From Hydractinia symbiolongicarpus (Eukaryota > Cnidaria > Hydrozoa > Anthoathecata > Hydractiniidae), in NCBI RefSeq assembly GCF_029227915.1, contig NC_079881.1, positions 14,857,501 to 14,921,500 on the forward strand: a DNA stretch of 64,000 nucleotides. Reading direction: 5' to 3'. This document shows, one piece after another, positions 49,361 to 62,410 of the stretch (position 1 is the stretch's first letter; each line of letters opens with the position of its first letter). The translations under genes were made by a program, and so were the position numbers. Below the pieces are notes generated by a model. That model did not search any database. It was not told where the DNA came from and saw only the letters and a list, made by a program, of their open reading frames with translations.

Positions 49361-50845
49361 TTGAGATTAAAAAGAACAGACTGATCCCCACTTGTCTGGG
49401 CTCGTGGAATCACGTGATTTACGTGTAGACTCCAAATTAGGCCGTAAAAGGCCAAATTACAGGCTTTAAAGACATGTGCACGTAGTTAGGAACGTTCTCA
49501 GAGCCTGGCGCTCAAGAAAACGACTTAGTATATCGTAGTCCATTGAGATTAAAAGGAACAGACCAATGGGAACTTGTCTGTCCTCGTGGAATCACTTTAT
49601 TTCCGTTTAGACTCCATGTTAGGCCGTAAAAGGCCATATTACAGGCTTTAAAGGCCTGTGGAAGAAGTTAGCAGCGTTCTTGCAGCCTGACGCTCAAGAA
49701 AACGACTTAATACATCGTAGACCATTGAGATTAAAAGGAAGAGCCGAATGGAACTTGTCTGTCCTCGTGGAATCACTTTATTTACGTTTAGACTCCATGT
49801 TAGGCCGTAAAAGGCCATATTACAGGTTTTAAAGGCCTGTGGAAGAAGATAGCAGCGTTCTTGCAGCCTGACGCTCAAGAAAACGACTTAATACATCGTA
49901 GACCATTGAGATTAAAAGGAACCGCCGAATGGAACTTGTCAGAGTTAGTGGAATCGCGTGATTTACGTGTAGACTCCATATTAGGCCGTAAAAAGCCATA
50001 TTACAGGCTTTAAAGGACTGTGCACGTAGTTATAAGCGTTCATAGAGCCTGGCGCACAGGAAAACGCCTTAGTATATCGTAGTCCATTGAGATTGAAAGG
50101 AATAGACCGATGGCAACTTCTCTGGGCTCGTGGAATCACGTGACTTACACGCAGTCTCCTTATTAGGCCGTAAAAGGACCTATTATGCGTTTCATAGGAC
50201 TGTGTACGTAGTTAGCAGCGTTCATAGAGCCTGGCGTTCAAGAAAACGACTTAATACATCGTAGACAATTGAGATTAAAAGGAACAGCCGAATGGAACTT
50301 GTCGGAGTTCGTAGAATCACGTGATTTACGTGTAGATTTCATATTATGCCGTAAAAGGCAATATTACAAGCTTTAAAGGACTGTGCACGTAGTTAGCAGC
50401 GTTCATAGAGCCTGGCGCACAGGAAAACGACTTTGTATATCGTAGTCCATTGAGATTAAAAGGAACAGACTAATGGGAACTTGTCTGTGCTCGTGGAATC
50501 ACTTTATTTACGTTTAGACTCCATGTTAGGCCGTAAAAGGCCATATTACATGCTTTAAAGGCCTGTGGAAGAAGTTAGCAGGGTTCTTGCAGCCTGACGC
50601 TCAAGAAAACGTATTAATACATCGTAGTTCATTGAAGTTGAAAGGAATAGGCCGATGACCTCCTGTCTGTGCTCGTGGAATCACGTGACTTACATGCAGT
50701 CTCCTTATTAGGCCGTAAAAGAACCTATTATGCGTTCAAAGGACTGTGTACGTAGTTAGCAGCGTTCATAGAGCCTGGCGTTCAAGAAAACAACTTAATA
50801 CATCGTAGGCAATTGAGATTAAAAGGAACAGCCGAATGGAACTTG
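49240..50845 (+). repeat. Dispersed module O, third copy (extended, about 1.6 kb)
   Basis: Matches 62291-63896 at offset 13051, including GTGTAGATTTCATATTATG, GGCAATATTACAAGC and CAACTTAATACATCG (50791 and 63842). Its first kilobase also matches 24030-25085 and 28385-29440. Confidence 0.82.
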
Positions 50846-51735
50846 TCAGAGTTAGTGGAATCGCGTGATTTACGTGTAGACTCCATATTAGGCCGTAAAA
50901 AGCCATATTACAGGCTTTAAAGGACTGTGCACGTAGTTATAAGCGTTCATAGAGCCTGGCGCACAGGAAAACGACTTAGTATATCGTAGTCCATTGAGAT
51001 TGAAAGGAATAGACCGATGGCAACTTCTCTGGGCTCGTGGAATCACGTGACTTACACGCAGTCTCCTTATTAGGCCGTAAAAGGACCTATTATGCGTTTC
51101 ATAGGACTGTGTACGTAGTTAGCAGCGTTCATAGAGCCTGGCGTTCAAGAAAACGACTTAATACATCGTAGACAATTGAGATTAAAAGGAACAGCCGAAT
51201 GGAACTTGTCGGAGTTCGTAGAATCACGTGATTTACGTGTAGATTTCATATTATGCCGTAAAAGGCAATATTACAAGCTTTAAAGGACTGTGCACGTAGT
51301 TAGCAGCGTTCATAGAGCCTGGCGCACAGGAAAACGACTTTGTATATCGTAGTCCATTGAGATTAAAAGGAACAGACTAATGGGAACTTGTCTGTGCTCG
51401 TGGAATCACTTTATTTACGTTTAGACTCCATGTTAGGCCGTAAAAGGCCATATTACATGCTTTAAAGGCCTGTGGAAGAAGTTAGCAGGGTTCTTGCAGC
51501 CTGACGCTCAAGAAAACGTATTAATACATCGTAGTTCATTGAAGTTGAAAGGAATAGGCCGATGACCTCCTGTCTGTGCTCGTGGAATCACGTGACTTAC
51601 ATGCAGTCTCCTTATTAGGCCGTTAAAGAACCTATTATGCGTTCAAAGGACTGTGTACGTAGTTAGCAGCGTTCATAGAGCCTGGCGTTCAAGAAAACAA
51701 CTTAATACATCGTAGGCAATTGAGATTAAAAGGAA
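49920..51735 (+). repeat. Tandem duplication of 907 bp (5 monomers), two copies
   Basis: Offset 907 links TATAAGCG at 50031 and 50938 and CAACTTAATACATCGTAGGC at 50791 and 51698. The second copy has GGCCGTTAAAGAACC where the first has GGCCGTAAAAGAACC. About 51735-53065 continues as ordinary satellite related to 29415-31590. Confidence 0.86.
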
Positions 51736-53064
51736 CAGCCGAATGGAACTTGTCAGAGTTAGTCGAATCACGTGATTTACGTGTAGACTCCAAATTAGGC
51801 CGTTAAAGGCCAAATTACAGGCTTTAAAGACATGTGCACGTAGTTAGCAGCGTTCTCAGATCCTGGCGCTCAAGAAAACGACTTAAGACATCGTAGTCCA
51901 TTGAGATTGAAAGGAATAGACAGATGTCAACTTCTCTGTCCTTGTGGAAACACGTGGTTCACGTGTAGTCTCTAAATTAGGCTGTAAAAAGACTTATCAT
52001 GCGTTTCAAAGGACTGTGTACGTAGTTAGCAGCGTTCATAGAGCCTGGCGTTCATGAAAACGAATTAATACATCGTAGTTTATTGAAGTTGAAAGGAATA
52101 GGCCGATGACCTCCTGTCTGTGCTCATGGAACTCCCTGACTTAAGTGTAGTCTCCTTATTAGGCCATAAGAGGCCGTATTACACGGTTTAAAGGTCTGTC
52201 CACGTAATTAGGAACGTTCTCAGAGCCTGGCGCTCAAGAAAACGGCTTATTATATCGTAGTCCATTGAGATTAAAAAGAACAGACTGATCCCCATTTGTC
52301 TGGGCTCGTGGAATCACGTGATTTACGTGTAGACTCCATATTAGGCCGTAAAAAGCCATATTACAGGCTTTAAAGGACTGTGCACGTAGTTAGCAGCGTT
52401 CATAGAGCCTGGCGCACAGGAAAACGACTTAGTATATCGTAGTCCGTTGAAATTGAAAGGAATAGACCGATGGCAACTTCTCTGGGCTCGTGGAATCACG
52501 TGACTTACATGCAGTCTCTTTATTAGGTCGTAAAAGAACCTATTATGCGTTTCAAAGGACTGTGTACGTAGTTAGCAGCGTTCTTAGAGCCTGGCGTTCA
52601 AGAAAACGACTTAATACATCGTAGACCATTGAGATTAAAAGGAAGAGCCGAATGGAACTTGTCAGAGTTAGTCGAATCAGGTGATTTACGTGTAGACTCC
52701 AAATTAGGCCGTAAAAGGCCATATTACAGGCTTTAAAGGCCTGTGTACGTAGTTAGCAGCGTTCTCAGATCCTGGCGCTCAAGAAAACGACTTAAGACAT
52801 CGTAGTCCATTGAGATTGACAGCAATAGACTGATGGCAACTTGTCCGGGCTCGTGGAATCACGTGATTTACGTGTAGGCTCCAAGTTAAGACGTTAAAAG
52901 CGATATTACCGGCTTTAAAGGCCTGTGCACGTAGTTAGCAGCGTTCTCAGATCCTGGCGCTCAAGAAAACGACTTAAGACATCGTAGTCCATTGAGATTG
53001 AAAGGAATAGACAGATGTCAACTTCTCTGTCCTTGTGAAAACACGTGGTTCACGTGTAGACTCC

Positions 53065-55170
53065 ATATTAGGCCGTAAAAAGCCATATTACAGGCTTTAA
53101 AGGACTGTGCACGTAGTTAGCAGCGTTCATAGAGCCTGGCGCACAGGAAAACGACTTAGTATATCGTAGTCCATTGAGATTGAAAGGAATAGACCGATGG
53201 CAACTTCTCTGGGCTTGTGGAATCACTTTATTTACGTTTAGACTCCATGTTAGGCCGTAAAAGGCCATATTACATGCTTTAAAGGGCTGTGGAAGCAGTT
53301 AGCAGCGTTCTTGCAGCCTGACGCTCAAGAAAATGAATTAATACATCGTAGTTCATTGAAATTTAAAGTAATCGGCCGATGACCTCCTGTCTGTGCTCGT
53401 GGAACTCCCTGACTTAAGTGTAGTCTCCTTATTAGGCCATAAGAGGCCGTATTACACCGTTTAAAGGTCTGTCCACGTAATTAGGAACGTTCTCAGAGCC
53501 TGGCGCTCAAGAAAACGGCTTATTATATCGTAGTCCAATGAGATTGAAAGGAATAGACCGATGGCAATTTGGCTGGGCTCGTGGAATCACGTGATTTACG
53601 TGTAGACTCCAAATTAGGCCGTAAAAGGCCAAACTACAGGCTTTAAAGACATGTGCACGTAGTTAGGAAAGTTCTCAGAGCCTGGCGCTCAAGAAAACGA
53701 CTTAATACATCGTAGACCATTGAGATTAAAAGGAACAGCCGAATGGAACTTGTCAGAGTTAGTCGAATCACGTGATTTACGTGTAGACTCCATATTAGGC
53801 CGTAAAAAGCCATATTACAGGCTTTAAAGGACTGTGCACGTAGTTAGCAGCGTTCATAGAGCCTGGCGCACAGGAAAACGACTTAGTATATCGTAGTCTA
53901 TTGAGATTGAAAGGAATAGACCGATGGCAACTTCTCTGGGCTCGTGGAATCACGTGACTTACATGCAGTCTCCTTATTAGGCCGTAAAAGGACCTATTAT
54001 GCGTTTCAAAGGACTGTGTACGTAGTTAGCAGCGTTCATAGAGCCTGGCGTTCAAGAAAACGACTTAATACATCGTAGACAATTGAGATTAAAAGGAACA
54101 GCCGAATGGAACTTGTCAGAGTTAGTGGAATCACGTGATTTACGTGTAGACTCCATATTAGGCCGTAAAAAGCCATATTACAGGCTTTAAAGGACTGTGC
54201 ACGTAGTTAGCAGCGTTCATAGAGCCTGGCGCACAGGAAAACGACTTAGTATATCGTAGTCCATTGAGATTGAAAGGAATAGACCGATGGCAACTTCTCT
54301 GGGCTCGTGGAATCACTTTATTTACGTTTAGACTCCATGTTAGGCCGTAAAAGGCCATATTACATGCTTTAAAGGGCTGTGGAAGCAGTTAGCAGCGTTC
54401 TTGCAGCCTGACGCTCAAGAAAACGAATTAATACATCGTAGTTCATTGAAATTTAAAGTAATCGGCCGATGACCTCCTGTCTGTGCTCGTGGAACTCCCT
54501 GACTTAAGTGTAGTCTCCTTATTAGGCCATAAGAGGCCGTATTACACGGTTTAAAGGTCTGTCCACGTAATTAGGAACGTTCTCAGAGCCTGGCGCTCAA
54601 GAAAACGGCTTATTATATCGTAGTCCAATGACATTGAAAGGAATAGACCGATGGCAATTTGGCTGGGCTCGTGGAATCACGTGATTTACGTGTAGACTCC
54701 AAATTAGGCCGTAAAAGGCCAAACTACAGGCTTTAAAGACATGTGCACGTAGTTAGGAACGTTCTCAGAGCCTGGCGCTCAAGAAAACGACTTAATACAT
54801 CGTAGACCATTGAGATTAAAAGGAACAGCCGAATGGAACTTGTCAGAGTTAGTCGAATCACGTGATTTACGTGTAGACTCCATATTAGACCGTAAAAAGC
54901 CATATTACAGGCTTTAAAGGACTGTGCACGTAGTTAGCAGCGTTCATAGAGCCTGGCGGACAGGAAAACGACTTAGTATATCGTAGTCCATTGAGATTGA
55001 AAGGAATAGACCGATGGCAACTTCTCTGGGCTCGTGGAATCACGTGACTTACATGCAGTCTCCTTATTAGGCCGTAAAAGGACCTATTATGCGTTTCAAA
55101 GGACTGTGTACGTAGTTAGCAGCGTTCATAGAGCCTGGCGTTCAAGAAAACGACTTAATACATCGTAGAC
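53065..55170 (+). repeat. Tandem duplication of 1,090 bp (6 monomers), two copies
   Basis: Offset 1090 holds across two six-monomer blocks that each start at about 53068 and 54158 and contain GTAATCGGCCGATG. Small differences: AAAATGAATT near 53332 against AAAACGAATT near 54422, and GGAAAGTTCTC against GGAACGTTCTC. Monomer order differs from the 1,090-bp pair at 29415-31590. Confidence 0.85.
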
Positions 55171-55223
55171 AATTGAGATTAAAAGGAAGAGCCGAATGGA
55201 ACTTGTCGGAGTTTGTAGAATCA

Positions 55224-56144
55224 CGTGATTTGCGTGTAGACTCCATATTATGCCGTAAAAGGCCATATTACAAGCTTTAAAGGACTGTGCACGTAGTTAG
55301 CAGCGTTCATAGAGCCTGGCGCACAGGAAAACGACTTAGTATATCGTAGTCCATTGAGATTAAAAGGAACAGACTAATGGGAACTTGTCTGTGCTCGCGG
55401 AATCACGTGATTTACGTGTAGACTCCAAATTAGGCCGTAAAAGGCCATATTTCAGGCTTTAAAGGCCTGTGCACGCAGTTAGCAGCATTTTAAGAGCCTG
55501 GCGCTCAAGAAAACGACTTAATACATCGTAGTCCATTGAGATTGACAGGAATAGACTGATGGCAACTTGTCCGGGCTCGTGGAAACACGTAATTTACGTG
55601 TAGACTCCTCATTGAGCCGTAAATGTCCATATTACAGGCTTTAAAGACCTGTGAACGTAGTTAGCAGCGTTCTCAGATCCTGGCGCTCAAGAAAAAGACT
55701 TAAGACATCGTAGTCCGTTGAGATTGAAAGGAATAGACAGATGTCAACTTCTCTGTCCTTGTGGAAACACGTGGTTCACCTGTAGTCTCCAAATTAGGCT
55801 GTAAAAAGACCTATTATGCGTTTCAAAGGACTGTGTACGTAGTTAGCAGCGTTCTTAGAGCCTGGCGTTCAAGAAAACGACTTAATACACCGTAGACCAT
55901 TGAGATTAAAAGGAACAGCCGAATGGAACTTGTCCGTCCTCGTGGAATCACTTTATTTACGTTTAGACTCCATGTTAGGCCGTAAAAGGCCATATTACAT
56001 GCTTTAAAGGGCTGTGGAAGCAGTTAGCAGCGTTCTTGCAGCCTGACGCTTAAGAAAACGAATTAATACATCGTAGTTCATTGAAATTTAAAGTAATAGG
56101 CCGATGAGCTCCTGTCTGTGCTCGTGGAACTCCCTGACTTAAGT
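55224..56144 (+). repeat. Dispersed module P, second copy
   Basis: Partner of 38730-39650 (offset 16494). It is complete at its right end, where the first copy stops at the 29-bp deletion. Confidence 0.75.
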
Positions 56145-56396
56145 GTAGTCTCCTTATTAAGCCATAAGAGGCCGTATTACACGGTTTAAAGGTCTGTCCA
56201 CGTAATTAGGAACGTTCTCAGAGCCTGGCGCTCAAGAAACCGGCTTAATATATCGTAGTCCAATGAGATTGAAAGGAATAGACCGATGGCAATTTGGCTG
56301 GGCTCGTGGAATCACGTGATTTACGTGTAGACTCCAAATTAGGCCGTAAAAGGCCAAACTACAGGCTTTAAAGACATGTGCACGTAGTTAGGAACG

Positions 56397-58080
56397 TTCT
56401 CAGAGCCTGGCGCTCAAGAAAACGACTTAATACATCGTAGACCATTGAGATTAAAAGGAACAGCCGAATGAAACTTGTCAGAGTTAGTCGAATCACGTGA
56501 TTTACGTGTAGACTCCAAATTAGGCCGTAAAAGGCCATATTACAGGCTTTAAAGGCCTGTGTACGTAGTTAGCAGCGTTCTCAGATCCTGGCGCTCAAGA
56601 AAACGACTTAAGACATCGTAGTCCATTGAGATTGACAGCAATAGACTGATGGCAACTTGTCCGGGCTCGTGGAATCACGTGATTTACGTGTAGGCTCCAA
56701 ATTATGACGTTAAAAGCGATATTACCGGCTTTAAAGGCCTGTGCACGTAGTTAGCAGCGTTCTCAGATCCCGGCGCTCAAGAAAACGACTTAAGACATCG
56801 TAGTCCATTGAGATTGAAAGGAATAGACAGATGTCAACTTCTCTGTCCTTGTGGAAACACGTGGTTCACGTGTAGTCTCCAAATTAGGCTGTAAAAAGAC
56901 CTATTATGCGTTTCAAAGGACTGTGTACGTAGTTAGCAGCGTTCATAGAGCCTGGCGTTCAAGAAAACGAATTAATACATCGTAGTTTATTGAAGTTGAA
57001 AGGAATAGGCCGATGACCTCCTGTCTGTGCTCATGGAACTCCCTGACTTAAGTGTAGTCTCCTTATTAGGCCATAAGAGGCCGTATTACACGGTTTAAAG
57101 GTCTGTCCACGTAATTAGGAACGTTCTCAGAGCCTGGCGCTCAAGAAAACGGCTTATTATATCGTAGTCCATTGAGATTAAAAAGAACAGACTGATCCCC
57201 ATTTGTCTGGGCTCGTGGAATCACGTGATTTACGTGTACACTCCAAATTAGGCCGTAAAAGGCCAAACTACAGGCTTTAAAGACATGTGCACGTAGTTAG
57301 GAACGTTCTCAGAGCCTGGCGCTCAAGAAAACGACTTAATACATCGTAGACCATTGAGATTAAAAGGAACAGCCGAATGGAACTTGTCAGAGTTAGTGGA
57401 ATCACGTGATTTACGTGTAGACTCCATATTAGGCCGTAAAAAGCCATATTACAGGCTTTAAAGGACTGTGCACGTAGTTAGCAGCGTTCATAGAGCCTGG
57501 CGCACAGGAAAACGACTTAGTATATCGTAGTCCATTGAGATTGAAAGGAATAGACCGATGGCAACTTCTCTGGGCTCGTGGAATCACTTTATTTACGTTT
57601 AGACTCCATGTTAGGCCGTAAAAGGCCATATTACATGCTTTAAAGGGCTGTGGAAGCAGTTAGCAGCGTTCTTGCAGCCTGACGCTCAAGAAAACGAATT
57701 AATACATCGTAGTTCATTGAAATTTAAAGTAATCGGCCGATGACCTCCTGTCTGTGCTCGTAGAACTCCCTGACTTAAGAGGCCGTATTACACGGTTTAA
57801 AGGTCTGTCCACGTAATTAGGAACGTTCTCAGAGCCTGGCGCTCAAGAAAACGGCTTATTATATCATAGTCCAATGAGATTGAAAGGAATAGACCGATGG
57901 CAATTTGGCTGGGCTCGTGGAATCACGTGATTTACGTGTAGACTCTAAATTAGGCCGTAAAAGGCCAAACTACAGGCTTTAAAGACATGTGCACGTAGTT
58001 AGGAACGTTCTCAGAGCCTGGCGCTCAAGAAAACGACTTAATACATCGTAGACCATTGAGATTAAAAGGAACAGCCGAAT
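56397..58080 (+). repeat. Dispersed module M, second copy
   Basis: Partner of 36995-38705 (offset 19402, shifted by the 24-bp deletion near 57775). Confidence 0.8.
57600..57938 (+). repeat. Pair of monomers with 24-bp deletion
   Basis: Two monomers span 339 bp. CTGACTTAAG runs straight into AGGCCGTATTACACGG at about 57778. TAAG occurs at both ends of the lost segment, so slippage or microhomology joining explains it. The partner at about 38365-38405 is intact. Confidence 0.8.
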
Positions 58081-58333
58081 GGAACTTGTCGGAGTTTGTA
58101 GAATCACGTGATTTGCGTGTAGACTCCATATTATGCCGTAAAAGGCCATATTACAGGCTTTAAAGACCTGTGAACGTTGTTAGCAGCGTTCTCAGATCCT
58201 GGCACTCAAGAAAACGACTTAAGACATCGTAGTCCATTGAGATTGAAAGGAATAGACAGATGTCAACTTCTCTGGGCTCGTGGAATCACGTGACTTACAT
58301 GCAGTCTCCTTATTAGGCCGTAAAAGGACCTAT

Positions 58334-59460
58334 TATGCGTTTCAAAGGACTGTGTACGTAGTTAGCAGCGTTCATAGAGCCTGGCGTAAAGAAAACGAAT
58401 TAATACATCGTAGTTTATTGAAGTTGAAAGGAATAGGCCGATGACCTCCTGTCTGTGCTCATGGAACTCCCTGACTTAAGTGTAGTCTCCTTATTAGGCC
58501 ATAAGAGGCCGTATTACATGGTTTAAAGGTCTGTCCACGTAATTAGGAACGTTATCAGAGCCTGGCGCTCAAGAAAATGGCTTATTATATCGTAGTCCAT
58601 TGAGATTAAAAAGAACAGACTGATCCCCATTTGTCTGGGCTCGTGGAATCACGTGATTTACGTGTACACTGCAAATTAGGCCGTAAAAGGCCAAACTACA
58701 GGCTTTAAAGACATGTGCACGTAGTTAGGAACGTTCTCAGAGCCTGGCGCTCAAGAAAACGACTTAATACATCGTAGACCATTGAGATTAAAAGGAACAG
58801 CCGAATGGAACTTGTCAGAGTTAGTGGAATCACGTGATTTACGTGTAGACTCCATATTAGGCCGTAAAAAGCCATATTACAGGCTTTAAAGGACTGTGCA
58901 CGCAGTTAGCAGCATTTTAAGAGCCTGGCGCTCAAGAAAACGACTTAATACATCGTAGTCCATTGAGATTGACAGGAATAGACTGATGGCAACTTGTCCG
59001 GGCTCGTGGAAACACGTAATTTACGTGTAGACTCCTCATTGAGCCGTAAATGTCCATATTACAGGCTTTAAAGACCTGTGAACGTAGTTAGCAGCGTTCT
59101 CAGATCCTGGCGCTCAAGAAAAAGACTTAAGACATCGTAGTCCGTTGAGATTGAAAGGAATAGACAGATGTCAACTTCTCTGTCCTTGTGGAAACACGTG
59201 GTTCACATGTAGTCTCCAAATTAGGCTGTAAAAAGACCTATTATGCGTTTCAAAGGACTGTGTACGTAGTTAGCAGCGTTCTTAGAACCTGGCGTTCAAG
59301 AAAACGACTTAATACACCGTAGACCATCGAGATTAAAAGGAACAGCCGAATGGAACTTGTCCGTCCTCGTGGAATCACTTTATTTACGTTTAGACTCCAT
59401 GTTAGGCCGTAAAAGGCCATATTACATGCTTTAAAGGGCTGTGGAAGCAGTTAGCAGCGT
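58334..59460 (+). repeat. Dispersed module Q, second copy
   Basis: Partner of 40745-41870 (offset 17589). It keeps GGGCTGTGG near 59440 where the first copy has a 3-bp loss (GGGGTGG), and AGGACTGTGCACG where the first has AGGACTGAGCACG. Confidence 0.78.
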
Positions 59461-62410
59461 TCTCAGAGCCTGGCGCTCAAGAAAACGACTTAATACATCG
59501 TAGACCATTGAGATTAAAAGGAACAGCCGAATGGAACTTGTCAGAGTTAGTCGAATCACGTGATTTACGTGTAGACTCAAAATTAGGCGGTAAAAGGCCA
59601 TATTACAGGCTTTAAAGGCCTGTGTACGTAGTTAGCAGCGTTCTCAGATCCTGGCGCTCAAGAAAACGACTTAAGACATCGTAGTCCATTGAGATTGAAA
59701 GGAATAGACAGATGTCAACTTCTCTGTCCTTGTGGAAACACGTGGTTCACGTGTAGTCTCCAAATTAGGCTGTAAAAAGACCTATTATGCGTTTCAAAGG
59801 ATGTGTACGTAGTTAGCAGCGTTCATAGAGCCTGGCGTTCAAGAAAACGAATTAATGCATCGTCGTTTATTGAAGTTGAAAGGAATAGGCCGATGACCTC
59901 CTGTCTGTGCTCATGGAACTCCCTGACTTAAGTGTAGTCTCCTTATTAGGCCATAAGAGGCCGTATTACACGGTTTAAAGGTCTGTCCACGTAATTAGGA
60001 ACGTTCTCAGAGCCTGGTGCTCAAGAAAACGGCTTATTATATCGTAGTCCATTGAGATTAAAAAGAACAGACTGATCCCCATTTGTCTGGGCTCGTGGAA
60101 TCACGTGATTTACGTGTAGACTCCAAATTAGGCCGTAAAAGGCCAAACTACAGGCTTTAAAGACATGTGCACGTAGTTAGGAACGTTCTCAGAGCCTGGC
60201 GCTCAAGAAAACGACTTAATACATCGTAGACCATTGAGATTAAAAGGAACAGCCGATTGGAACTTGTCAGAGTTAGTGGAATCACGTGATTTACGTGTAG
60301 ACTCCATATTAGGCCGTAAAAAGCCATATTACAGGCTTTAAGGACTGTGCACGTAGTTAGCAGCGTTCATAGAGCCTGGCGCACAGGAAAACGACTTAGT
60401 ATATCGTAGTCCATTGAGATTGAAAGGAATAGACCGATGGCAACTTCTCTGGGCTCGTGGAATCACGTGACTTACATGCAGTCTCTTTATTAGGCCGTAA
60501 AAGGCCATATTACAGGCTTTAAAGGACTGTGCACTTAGTTAGCAGCGTTCATAGAGCCTGGCGCATAGAAAAACGACTTAGTATATCGTAGACCATTGAG
60601 ATTAAAAGGAACAGCCGAATGGAACTTGTCGGAGTTCGTAGAATCACGTGATTTACGTGTAGACTCCTCATTGAGCCGTAAATGTCCATATTACACACTT
60701 TAAAGGCTTGTACACGTAGTTGGTAACCTTTTTAGACACTGGCGCTAGAGAAAACGACTTAAGACATCGTAGTCCATTGAGATTGAAAGGAACAGACCAA
60801 TGGGAACTTGTCTGTGCTCGTGGAATCAATTTATTCACGTTTAGACTCCATATTAGGCCGTAAAAGGCCATATTACAGGCTTTAAAGGCCTGTGCACGTA
60901 GTTAGCAGCGTTCTTAGAGTCTGACGTTCAAGAAAACGAGTTATTACATCGTAGTCCGTTGAGATTAAAAAGAACAGACTGATCCCCACTTGTCTGAGCT
61001 CGTGGAATCACGTGATTTACGTGTAGTCTCCTTATTAGGCCATAAGAGGCCGTATTACACGGTTTAAAGGTCTGTCCACGTAATTAGGAACGTTCTCAGA
61101 GCCTGGCGCTCAAGAAAACGGCTTATTATATCGTAGTCCATTGAGATTAAAAAGAACAGCCGAATGGAACTTGTCAGAGTCAGTCGAATCACGTGATTTA
61201 CGTGTAGACTCCAAATTAGGCCGTAAAAGGCCATATTACAGGCTTTAAAGGCCTGTGTACGTAGTTAGCAGCGTTCTCAGATCCTGGCGCTCAAGAAAAC
61301 GACTTAAGACATCGTAGTCCATTGAGATTGAAAGGAATAGACAGATGTCAACTTCTCTGTCCTTGTGGAATCACTTTATTTACGTTTAGACACCATGTTA
61401 GGCCGTAAAAGGCCATATTACAGGCTTTAAAGGGCTGTGGAAGCAGTTAGCAGCGTTCTTGCAGCCTGACGCTCAAGAAAACGAATTAATACATCGTAGT
61501 TCATTGAAATTTAAAGTAATAGGCCGATGACCTCCTGTCTGTGCTCGTGGAACTCCCTGACTTAAGTGTAGTCTCCTTATTAGGCCATAAGAGGCCGTAT
61601 TACACGGTTTAAAGGTCTGTCCACGTAATTAGGAACGTTCTCAGAGCCTGGCGCTCAAGAAAACGGCTTATTATATCGTAGTCCAATGAGATTGAAAGGA
61701 ATAGACCGATGGCAATTTGGCTGGGCTCGTGGAATCCCGTGATTTACGTGTAGACTCCAAATTAGGCCGTAAAAGGCCAAACTACAGGCTTTAAAGACAT
61801 GTGCACGTAGTTAGGAACGTTCTCAGAGCCTGGCGCTCAAGAAAACGACTTAATGCATCGTGGACCATTGAGATTAAAAGGAACAGCCGAATGGAACTTG
61901 TCAGAGTCAGTAGAATCACGTGATTTACGTGTAGACTCCAAATTAGGCCGTAAAAGGCCATATTACAGGCTTTAAAGGCCTGTGTACGTAGTTAGCAGCG
62001 TTCTCAGATCCTGGCGCTCAAGAAAACGACTTAAGACATCGTAGTCCATTGAGATTGAAAGGAATAGACAGATGTCAACTTCTCTGTCCTTGTGGAAACA
62101 CGTGGTTCACGTGTAGTCTCCAAATTAGGCTGTAAAAAGACCTATTATGCGTTTCAAAGGATGTGTACGTAGTTAGCAGCGTTCATAGAGCCTGGCGTTC
62201 AAGAAAACGAATTAATACATCGTAGTTTATTGAAGTTGAAAGGAATAGGCCGATGACCTCCTGTCTGTGCTCATGGAACTCCCTGACTTAAGTGTAGTCT
62301 CCTTATTAGGCCATAAGAGGCCGTATTACACGGTTTAAAGGTCTGTCCACGTAATTAGGAACGTTCTCAGAGCCTGGCGCTCAAGAAAACGGCTTATTAT
62401 ATCGTAGTCC
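59460..62410 (+). repeat. Dispersed module N, second copy
   Basis: Partner of 44957-47907 (offset 14503). The left join to module Q falls within a TTAGCAGCGTTCTCAGAGCC segment shared by many monomers. Confidence 0.85.
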
